Source of the DNA: Sporichthya polymorpha DSM 43042
Lineage (GTDB): Bacteria; Actinomycetota; Actinomycetes; Sporichthyales; Sporichthyaceae
DNA: 64,000 nucleotides
Direction of reading: 5' to 3'
Assembly (NCBI RefSeq): GCF_000384115.1
Contig: NZ_KB913029.1
Coordinates: forward strand, 1,832,907 to 1,896,906
Below the pieces are notes generated by a model. The model saw nothing but the letters and a program-made list of their open reading frames with translations, was not told the origin of the DNA and did not search any database. Each line of letters opens with the position of its first letter. Position 1 is the stretch's first letter. Of this stretch, positions 57,790 to 64,000 are shown one piece after another. The translations under genes were made by a program, and so were the position numbers.

Positions 57790-58700
57790 CACGCCGCCCC
57801 CTCGCCGCGATTGCGCGCGAGCGTCGCGCGGAACTCCGCCGGGACGTCGGGGAAGAACGTCCGGCCCGGGACACTCGCGTCGAACAGTGGGTGAATCCGG
57901 CCCTCGTGCCACCAGTGGACGCGCGGGCTGATCGGCGCGTGGTCGTGCGCGTAGTCGTAGCCGGCGATCAGCTCGAGCGCCTCCAGACAGTCGTCGACGG
58001 CCGGGGTCACCGGCGCGACGACGAGCTCGTGCCGGCTCGGGACGGCGACCAGGTGCCCGTCGGAGAACTCGAACTGCGGCGCGATCTGGTGCAGCAGCTC
58101 CGGCAGGACCAGCAACTTCGAGGCGACGAAACCGGACCGTCCGCGGATGCACATCGTGACCCCGTCGCGCTTGGTGAGGACCTCCACGTCGTCCGGCTCG
58201 ATCTCCAGCAGTCGCTGCCGGCCGAGCGCGTGCGTCCCGGCGACGTCGACGCCCTCGAGCTCGCGGTCGGAGATCCAGCGGACGTAGTCGCCGTCCTTGT
58301 GCACGAGCATCTCGTGGAATCCGCCGCCGATCGGACGGGCGTGGCGGTACCACCGCGCCTTCTCGGCGTCGAGCTGCACCAGGCGCAGGTGCACGCCGGC
58401 GCGGATCTGATCCGGCGTCAGCGGCGCCGGCTCGGCCGGGAAGTTCGTCAGCAGGTCGTCCACCCAGCGGCTGACGACCTCAGCCCAGCGCTCGGAGCCT
58501 CCGCTGCGTCGGCAGAGCGACCCGAGTGTGGTGAGCCCGAACTGCCGGCCGTCGACGGTGACCAAATGGTCGGCGTGGACGACGGCCTCAAGCCCACGCT
58601 CGGCGAGTGCGGTCCGGGTCAGGCTGCGCACCTGCTGACTCTGAGCCGCCGTCAGGCCGGGCAGACAGTGTGAGTTCTTGCGGTCTCGCGAACTTGCCAT
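57789..58700 (-). CDS. Hypothetical protein coupled to DUF6884
   Basis: 303 aa from ATG 58700, with GGAGGGGGAG upstream. Soluble, mixed alpha/beta, with LTLGSLCRRSGGSERWAEVVSRW and VHKDGDYVRWISDRELEGVDV as distinct stretches and DVPAEFRATLARNRGEGAA at the end. I recognise no family. It is the first gene of a two-gene operon with the DUF6884 gene, which suggests a joint job. Confidence 0.7.
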   Translation of the reverse strand: MASSRDRKNSHCLPGLTAAQSQQVRSLTRTALAERGLEAVVHADHLVTVDGRQFGLTTLGSLCRRSGGSERWAEVVSRWVDDLLTNFPAEPAPLTPDQIRAGVHLRLVQLDAEKARWYRHARPIGGGFHEMLVHKDGDYVRWISDRELEGVDVAGTHALGRQRLLEIEPDDVEVLTKRDGVTMCIRGRSGFVASKLLVLPELLHQIAPQFEFSDGHLVAVPSRHELVVAPVTPAVDDCLEALELIAGYDYAHDHAPISPRVHWWHEGRIHPLFDASVPGRTFFPDVPAEFRATLARNRGEGAA

Positions 58701-58896
58701 GGCTCCCCCTCCGGTGTGTGGTGCGCACACCTTGGTCGAAATCGCCCGAATCCGCTCGGGGTCGTCCGCGATCTGTGGATAACCCGGATCGCCGGGCGAC
58801 ACGGGACAAGATCGATGCCGGCGGCGCACCGATCGGTGTGAACCTTTTCCGGTGGCTGCGCGTCGTGGTTGCGATACGTGTGGAGTTGGGGGAGAG

Positions 58897-60243
58897 ATGA
58901 CGCGGTTCGAGCGAGGCAGCCGGTACGGGCGGGTGGCGACGTTCGCCCTGCTCACGGGCCTGACGGCCACGGTGCTGGCCGGGTGCGGGGGCAACGACGA
59001 CGAGGCGGTGGCCGCCCCGTCGGCCGAGGGCACGCCGAGTGCGCGCCCGGCCGCGACCGTGGGTCCGTTCAACGCCAAGGCGTTGATCCGCCCCGGGTAC
59101 ACGGTGAAGTCGGTGGCCCCCATGCCGCTCGGGCCGGCGGGCGAGCCGGAGTATCAGGTGGTCGTCTCGGCCGACAAGGACGCGGTGAAGGGCGGCACGC
59201 AGAACGTGCAGGTCTTCGCCTACCGCGACGCGGCCTGGACCGAGGTCTTCGACGCGGCCGAGGCGATCGTGCCGTTCGAGATGCAGGGCGACTTCGGGGC
59301 ACCGGAGTCCGACCGGAGCCCGGACCCCGTGCTGAACCAGAAGCACTGGGTCGAGAAGGTCGCGGTGCAGCCGGTGCGTTTCGGTCTGGAATCGCCCTCG
59401 CTGGTGATCTACGGCGAGGACAAGGACAACCCGCACGTGCTCGGCATGCTCGCCGTCGTGGACTTCGTCACCGAGCCCGGCCGCGCGAACCTCGACCACT
59501 TCGAGATGGCGCAGGACCTCGGGGCGCCGAAGGTCACCGGCTCCGGGAACGCCCAGCAGCTGTCGGTGCCGAACTGGTGGTACCCGTGGGTGAACGGCGG
59601 CGACCCGGCCGAGTACACCCAGACCGTCGGCCTGACCGAGGACAACGGCGTGGCCGTGATCGCTGACAGCCGCCCGTGGGTCGGCGTGTGGGTGAGCAGC
59701 AGTCAGAATCCAGGCGTCATGGTCAGTGACGTCATCGCCGGGGGGCCGGCGGACGGCAAGCTGCAGGTCGGGGACCGGATCGTCTCGGTGGCCGGCAACA
59801 ACCCGAAGCAGGGCCTGGGGCCGGAGCTGCTTGCGCACGAGCCGGGCGAGGACGTCACGTTCTCGGTCGACCGCGGCGGCAAGGTCACCGACGTCGTGCT
59901 GACCCTCGGCGACATGTCGAAGGCGCCGAACTACTGGGCGACCCCGAAGCCCGCGACGATCGGCGTCGAGGTCGCGCCGCTGTCCGGCCGACCGGGCATC
60001 GCCGTCACGTCCGTGGCGGCGGGCAGCCCCGCGGCCGCGGCCGGGCTGAAGAAGGGCGACGCCATCCAGCGCGTCGGTGACGTCCGGACCGGCGAGCCGT
60101 CGGACCTCGATGCCGCCCTCGCCGGTCGCGCCGGGCAGGAGCTCGAGGTCGAGGTGCAGCGCGCGAGCAACCAGACCGAGACCGTCACCGTCACCCCGAA
60201 GTCCGCCGGTCCGGACGGGGACGTCCAGGTCGGGCTGCTCTAA
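58897..60243 (+). CDS. Lipoprotein with two PDZ domains
   Basis: 448 aa. ATG 58897 follows GGGGGAGAG. Lipobox TVLAGC (Cys near 29) anchors the protein outside the membrane. A mixed beta domain (about 60-265) precedes two PDZ domains: VMVSDVIAGGPADGKLQVGD (about 275-345) and IAVTSVAAGSPAAAAGLKKGD (about 365-440). PDZ domains bind C-termini; there is no protease Ser/His triad, so it is an adaptor, not HtrA. Partner unknown. Confidence 0.85.
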   Translation: MTRFERGSRYGRVATFALLTGLTATVLAGCGGNDDEAVAAPSAEGTPSARPAATVGPFNAKALIRPGYTVKSVAPMPLGPAGEPEYQVVVSADKDAVKGGTQNVQVFAYRDAAWTEVFDAAEAIVPFEMQGDFGAPESDRSPDPVLNQKHWVEKVAVQPVRFGLESPSLVIYGEDKDNPHVLGMLAVVDFVTEPGRANLDHFEMAQDLGAPKVTGSGNAQQLSVPNWWYPWVNGGDPAEYTQTVGLTEDNGVAVIADSRPWVGVWVSSSQNPGVMVSDVIAGGPADGKLQVGDRIVSVAGNNPKQGLGPELLAHEPGEDVTFSVDRGGKVTDVVLTLGDMSKAPNYWATPKPATIGVEVAPLSGRPGIAVTSVAAGSPAAAAGLKKGDAIQRVGDVRTGEPSDLDAALAGRAGQELEVEVQRASNQTETVTVTPKSAGPDGDVQVGLL

Positions 60244-60257
60244 AGACCGGGGAAAGT

Positions 60258-60274
60258 CCGCGCCCTCGGCGCGG
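60258..60274 (+). terminator. Short hairpin after the PDZ lipoprotein
   Basis: ccgcgcc-ctc-ggcgcgg, a 7-bp GC stem with a 3-base loop, 15 bp after the stop. No T-tract. Confidence 0.6.
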
Positions 60275-60372
60275 GAGGGAACAAGGCTGGGGCTCAGCGG
60301 CTCGGGGAGGGGCCGCGAGCGCCGGCCCCCGGGACGACGCTGTAGATCATCGGAGCTGGGGAGGGCACCACC

Positions 60373-60873
60373 GTGCGAGCGACGCCGAAGGTTCTGACCG
60401 TGGCGGGGGGCGTGGCGGCGGCGCTGCTGGCCGCGGGGCTGCCCGCAGGTGCGGCCGGGGCGGCGGTTCCGACGGCCGGGACGGCGGCGGCCGGGAAGGG
60501 CACGGTCGTCGCGAAGGCCTGCTCCACCACGGCCCACGGGGTCCCGCTGCGGGTCCGGATGCGGTTCAACATGGCCTCGAAGAAGGACGTCAACAAGGTC
60601 CGCTCGCTGCGGGTCCGCGTCAGTCACCCCGACGGCGTCGGGAACTACCGGTCCTCCCGCGTGCGCTCGGTGACGACGACGTTCCTCTACGAGTCGGAGA
60701 AGGTCGACGACCGGATCGGCAGCGCCGTGTCGGCGGAGCGCCGCGGCGACCGCGCGGCTTACAACAAGTCGCTGCGCCAGGAGATGGGCTCGGTCACCAC
60801 CGTCGTGACCTTCAAGCTCAAGAACGGCAAGCGCGGCGCCGTCTCCTGCACCCAGCAGTTCCCCCGGGACTGA
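60373..60873 (+). CDS. Small secreted protein
   Basis: 166 aa from GTG 60373. Signal peptide (Ala/Gly core, AGAAV near 32), then a basic beta-rich domain (MRFNMASKKDVNKVRSLRVRVSH, EMGSVTTVVTFKLKNG) with two cysteines (VAKACSTT, AVSCTQQF) that could form one disulfide. No family recognised. Placed directly after the PDZ lipoprotein, perhaps a ligand or partner of it, which is only context. Confidence 0.65.
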   Translation: MRATPKVLTVAGGVAAALLAAGLPAGAAGAAVPTAGTAAAGKGTVVAKACSTTAHGVPLRVRMRFNMASKKDVNKVRSLRVRVSHPDGVGNYRSSRVRSVTTTFLYESEKVDDRIGSAVSAERRGDRAAYNKSLRQEMGSVTTVVTFKLKNGKRGAVSCTQQFPRD

Positions 60874-60912
60874 CGGCGAGGACTGACGGCGAGCACTGAC
60901 GGCGAGGACTGA
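60867..60912 (+). repeat. 13-bp direct repeat, 3.5 copies
   Basis: ggactgacggcga at 60867-60879, 60880-60892, 60893-60905 (one change) and a partial copy to 60912. The first unit contains the stop codon of the small secreted protein, so in each unit the same TGA recurs. Confidence 0.9.
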
Positions 60913-60967
60913 GCGCCCCGCCCCGGGGTAGGGGCACCCCCGCCGATCGATCCCGGAGGGTGCCTGC

Positions 60968-61192
60968 ATGACCTCGGCCGAGTCCCGTCCCGTCCCGCGT
61001 GACGGCGTTCCCGCACCGGATGACGTGCGGGAACGTATCGACGACCTCGACGCCCCGGCGCAGGAGAAGGTCCGGGCGGAGGCGGCCGACGGGGCCGCCG
61101 AGGAGGCCGCGGACGAGGCGGCGGGCGAGCCGGACGAGCCGGCGGGGGACGTCGCGGAGCCCTCTCACCCCGCCCCCGAACCACCTGACTGA
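60968..61192 (+). CDS. Small acidic disordered protein
   Basis: 74 aa. ATG 60968 follows GGAGGG at the right distance. Very rich in Ala, Glu, Asp and Pro (PDDVRERIDDLDAPAQEKV, then EEAADEAAG), without a hydrophobic core or signal peptide. It resembles the short acidic proteins common in actinobacterial genomes. Function unknown. Confidence 0.55.
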   Translation: MTSAESRPVPRDGVPAPDDVRERIDDLDAPAQEKVRAEAADGAAEEAADEAAGEPDEPAGDVAEPSHPAPEPPD

Positions 61193-61256
61193 CCTCACAC
61201 CGGCAGGGCGGAAAACGGGTTCGGGGCATGGAGTACGCCGTCGTACACTCGTTCCC

Positions 61257-61268
61257 TTAGCTAGCTAA
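61257..61268. promoter_or_regulatory. Operator palindrome TTAGCTAGCTAA before the first MFS gene
   Basis: A perfect 12-bp palindrome, 21 bp before the start of the first exporter. The same 12 bp stands before the second exporter (63128-63139). TACACT (61245-61250), just upstream, may be the -10 box. An export-gene repressor of the TetR or MarR kind is the likely reader; none is encoded in the window. Confidence 0.7.
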
Positions 61269-61289
61269 CGCCGCTGGGCGGGGGAATTC

Positions 61290-63134
61290 GTGGAGTCAGC
61301 AACGCACGTCGAGTCGGGGCGTCAGCACCACAACGTCACGCTCGGCATCCTCGTGCTGGCGACGATGGCGTACGCCCTCCAGCAGACCCTGGTCGCGCCG
61401 GCCATGCCGGCGATCCAGGACGACCTCGGCGTCTCCACGACGGCGATCACCTACCTGCTGACCGCGTTCCTGCTCACCGGGTCCGTCGCGACGCCGGTGA
61501 TGGGGCGCCTCGGCGACATGTTCGGCAAGAAGCGCCTGCTGGTCATCGCGCTCGGCGTCTTCGCGTTCGGGTCACTGGTCTGTGCGCTCTCGTCCTCGAT
61601 CGAGGTCCTGATCGCCGGGCGCGCGATCCAGGGCATCGGCTCGGCGGTGTTCCCGCTGGCGTTCGGCATCATCCGCGACGAGTTCCCGCGGGAGCGCGTC
61701 GCGAGCGCGGTCGGCCTGCTGTCGGCGACCTTCGGCATCGGCGGCGGCGCCGGGATCGTGCTCTCCGGCGTCATCGTCGACAACCTCGACTACGAGTGGA
61801 TCTTCTGGCTCGGCCTCGCCGTCATCCTGATCGCGCTGGTCGCCGCGGCGATGTTCGTGCCGGAGTCGCCGGTCCTGGCCGCCGGCAAGGTCGACTGGGG
61901 CGGTGCGGCCCTGCTCTCCGGCGGGCTCGTCGCGCTGCTGGTCGGCGTCAGCGAGGGCAACAGCTGGGGCTGGTCGGACGCGCGCATCCTCGGGCTGTTC
62001 GCGGCCGCGGCGGCGCTGCTGATCGCGTGGGTCGGGTACGAGAACCGGCACCCGGCGCCGCTGGTCGACATGCGCATGATGCGCCGCCGCACCGTGCTCA
62101 CCACGAACCTGTCGGCGCTGCTGCTCGGCTTCGGCATGTTCGCCGGGTTCATCCTGCTGCCGAAGTTCGTCCAGGCCCCGGACGGCGCCGGCTACGGCTT
62201 CGGATCGAGCGTCACCGAGGCGGGGCTGTTCATGCTCCCGTCGTCGGTCGTCATGCTCTTCGCGGGTCCGGTCGCGGGCTGGATGTGCAACCGCTTCGGC
62301 GACCGCGTGCCGCTGCTGCTCGGGACCACGCTCGCGCTGGTCGCCTACGCGTTCCTGACGGTCGCGCACTCCGAGAAGTGGATGATCGTCCTTGCGATCA
62401 CGATCTCCGGCCTCGGGATCGGTTTCTCCTTCGCGGCCACCGCGAACCTGATCCTCGGCGCGGTGCAGCCGACCGAGACCGGCGTCGCGATGGGCATGAA
62501 CACGATCATGCGCACCGTCGGCGGCGCCGTCGGCGGGCAAATCGGCGCCGCGGTGCTCATGGCGCACACCGGCGACTCCGGGCTCCCGAGCGAGTCGGGG
62601 TACACCGTCGCGTTCGGCGTCCTCGCCGGCGGCGTGGCCGTCGCGCTGCTGCTCGTCCTCGCGATCCCGCGTCGGGTCGTGGCCGCGGTTCCGGTCCCGG
62701 CTCCCTCGCCGGTGGCCGCGCACCCGGTCGCGGCCGGTCTGGCCGCCGAAGCCGGGGCCGAGCCCGTGCGAGAGAACCTCGTGGGGACGGTTCGGACCGC
62801 GACCGGCGCCTCCGCGGCGGACGCGATGGTCACCGTGATCGGCCGGTCCGGTCGGGAGGTGGCGCGGACGCGGACGGCGGCCGACGGCACCTACGGCCTC
62901 GACCTGCCGGGGGCGGGGCTCTACTACGTCGTCGCCCAGCTCGAGGGGCAGCACGGCTCGGAGGTCGTTCAGATCGGCGCTCCCGTGGACAGCGGGAGCG
63001 CGGACGGGGAATCGGTGCGGGGTGATCTCGTGTTGTGGGGAGCGAGCCGCCCCGTCGCCATCGACGCGGGGACGGCCACGAGGCCCACGTCACCTTTCCT
63101 TCGGCGGAACGCGGACGTATCCTCACTTAGCTAG
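61290..63134 (+). CDS. MFS drug exporter (DHA2/EmrB type) with a C-terminal carboxypeptidase-regulatory-like domain
   Basis: 614 aa from GTG 61290. Fourteen membrane helices with the DHA2 marks: motif A GRLGDMFGKKRLLVI and motif C-like GIGGGAGIVLSGVI; the sequence ATRGRAIQGIGSAVFPLAF region is also conserved. It exports drugs or metabolites by proton antiport. Residues about 490-614 form an extra soluble beta domain (LVGTVRTATGASAADAMVTV, TYGLDLPGAGLYYVVAQ) of the carboxypeptidase-regulatory type, unusual on a transporter. Tandem paralogue follows. Confidence 0.87.
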   Translation: MESATHVESGRQHHNVTLGILVLATMAYALQQTLVAPAMPAIQDDLGVSTTAITYLLTAFLLTGSVATPVMGRLGDMFGKKRLLVIALGVFAFGSLVCALSSSIEVLIAGRAIQGIGSAVFPLAFGIIRDEFPRERVASAVGLLSATFGIGGGAGIVLSGVIVDNLDYEWIFWLGLAVILIALVAAAMFVPESPVLAAGKVDWGGAALLSGGLVALLVGVSEGNSWGWSDARILGLFAAAAALLIAWVGYENRHPAPLVDMRMMRRRTVLTTNLSALLLGFGMFAGFILLPKFVQAPDGAGYGFGSSVTEAGLFMLPSSVVMLFAGPVAGWMCNRFGDRVPLLLGTTLALVAYAFLTVAHSEKWMIVLAITISGLGIGFSFAATANLILGAVQPTETGVAMGMNTIMRTVGGAVGGQIGAAVLMAHTGDSGLPSESGYTVAFGVLAGGVAVALLLVLAIPRRVVAAVPVPAPSPVAAHPVAAGLAAEAGAEPVRENLVGTVRTATGASAADAMVTVIGRSGREVARTRTAADGTYGLDLPGAGLYYVVAQLEGQHGSEVVQIGAPVDSGSADGESVRGDLVLWGASRPVAIDAGTATRPTSPFLRRNADVSSLS

Positions 63135-63139
63135 CTAAC
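63128..63139. promoter_or_regulatory. Operator palindrome TTAGCTAGCTAA before the second MFS gene
   Basis: Identical to 61257-61268 and overlapping the stop codon of the first exporter (63132-63134). GTATCC lies 63118-63123. It suggests that both exporters answer to one repressor, although the second gene could also be read through from the first. Confidence 0.7.
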
Positions 63140-63159
63140 ACCCGCGAGAGGAACTCCCG

Positions 63160-64000
63160 TGACGCCGCCCGGACACGCTCCCGCGCGGCCGCACCACAAC
63201 CTCACACTCGGGGTGCTCCTGCTGGCCACGCTGTCCTACGCGCTGCAGCAGACCCTGGTCTCGCCGGCGCTACCGGCGATCCAGCGGGACCTGGACACCT
63301 CGACGACCGCGGTCACCTACACGCTCACCGCGTTCCTGCTGTCGGCCTCGGTGGCGACGCCGATCGCCGGCCGGCTCGGGGACATGTTCGGCAAGAAGCG
63401 GATGCTGGTGATCGCCCTCGGGGTCTTCGCCCTCGGCTCGCTGCTCTGCGCGTTCGCCCCGTCGATCGAGTTGCTGATCGCCGGCCGCGCCGTGCAGGGC
63501 GGCGGCGCGGCGGTCTTCCCGCTGTCGTTCGCGATCGTCCGCGACGAGTTCCCGCGCGAGCGCGTGCCGGGCGCGGTCGGGACGCTGTCGGCGACGTTCG
63601 GCATCGGCGGCGGCGCGGGCGTCGTCCTCTCCGGCGTGATCGTCGACCACCTTTCCTACGAATGGGTGTTCCGCTTCGGGTTCCTCGTCGTCGTCGCGGC
63701 GCTGTTCATGGCGTGGCGTTACGTCCCCGAGTCGCCGGTGACGTCCCCGGCGAAGATCGACTGGGGCGGTGCCGTCCTGATGTCGGGCGGGCTGATCGCA
63801 CTGCTCGTCGGCGTCAGCGAGGGCAACCACTGGGGCTGGACCGACGCCCGCATCCTCGGCCTGTTCGCGGCGTCCGCGGTGCTCCTGCTCGCCTGGGGCA
63901 CGTTCGAGTACAAGCACCCCCAGCCGCTGGTCGACATGGCGATGATGCGCGAGCGCACCGTCCTGACGACGAACCTCGCCGGTGTGCTCGTCGGTTTCGG
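63160..64000 (+). CDS. MFS exporter, DHA2 type (partial, runs off right edge)
   Basis: GTG 63160 follows GAGAGGAA. The visible 280 residues are closely paralogous to the first exporter: HNLTLGVLLLATLSYALQQTL, GRLGDMFGKKRMLVI, GIGGGAGVVLSGVIVDHL. The C-terminus is beyond the window, so whether it also has a soluble tail is unknown. Gene duplication followed by divergence is evident. Confidence 0.92.

Noticed and set aside
60244-60372. Riboswitch (c-di-AMP type) before the secreted protein
   Set aside because: The GGGGAAAG and hairpin look suggestive, but the conserved c-di-AMP sensor segments are not present in order.

Overview
The window is very GC-rich, with strong G/C bias at third codon positions, many GTG starts and dense ATGA/GTGA overlaps. 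It carries the cell-wall and division gene set that sits near the replication origin in actinobacteria (cyclophilin, rhomboid, CrgA, class E sortase, PabA/TrpG, PknB, PknA, PbpA, RodA, PstP, FhaB, FhaA, tRNA-Leu). It is chromosomal DNA of a filamentous-type actinobacterium; I do not assign a genus. dnaA, oriC and rRNA are not in the window.

Layout. 1-5.4 kb: two secreted proteins, a two-gene restriction-modification pair, an LPATG wall-anchored protein with a 15-unit repeat, and a small membrane protein. 5.5-9.7 kb (+): cyclophilin, rhomboid, a DUF881 protein, class E sortase, a small membrane protein and pabA/trpG, with crgA opposite. 9.7-18.7 kb (-): one translationally coupled operon fhaA-fhaB-pstP-rodA-pbpA-pknA-pknB, in which two Ser/Thr kinases, their phosphatase, FHA readers and a septal/elongation PBP-SEDS pair work together.

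18.9-31.6 kb: a tRNA-Leu(CAG) whose 3' end is repeated at 27.65 kb and, less exactly, at 31.57 kb. This marks two genomic islands stacked in tandem in the same attachment site. Island A has an intact tyrosine integrase, an excisionase-like protein, mercury resistance genes (merA, a CmtR-type ArsR regulator, a frameshifted merB), an AbiE type IV toxin-antitoxin pair with an inverted-repeat operator, and a SEC-C protein. Island B is decayed: its integrase is a multiply frameshifted relative of the first, followed by a broken hypothetical gene, a small helical protein and an apparently intact Fic protein.

31.8-64 kb is core or species-level DNA: a latex-clearing-protein-like oxygenase, a beta-propeller protein, a superoxide-dismutase-like lipoprotein, a cluster of three related palindromes, an Fpg/Nei glycosylase, a secreted subtilase with a subtilisin-inhibitor (SSI) homologue on the same strand, a rhodanese, an AAA+ ATPase, GDPD, DUF5926, a GT2 glycosyltransferase, an exported phosphatase-like membrane protein, DUF4446, a lipid kinase fused to a PAP2-like membrane domain that has lost its catalytic motif, a HAD phosphatase, a thioesterase, the proteasome activator Bpa, a quinone oxidoreductase, an LCIB-type carbonic anhydrase homologue, an SpoIIE-type phosphatase with GAF and anti-sigma-kinase domains, NERD, cyclase, PPOX and J-domain proteins, several secreted proteins, and two tandem paralogous MFS exporters each preceded by the palindrome TTAGCTAGCTAA.

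The least explained features are the stacked islands with duplicated terminator hairpins and arm-type sites, the palindrome cluster at 34.9 kb, the SSI/subtilase pair, the LCIB homologue, and the TANNNT boxes placed 6-8 nt before several start codons, which suggest leaderless transcription.
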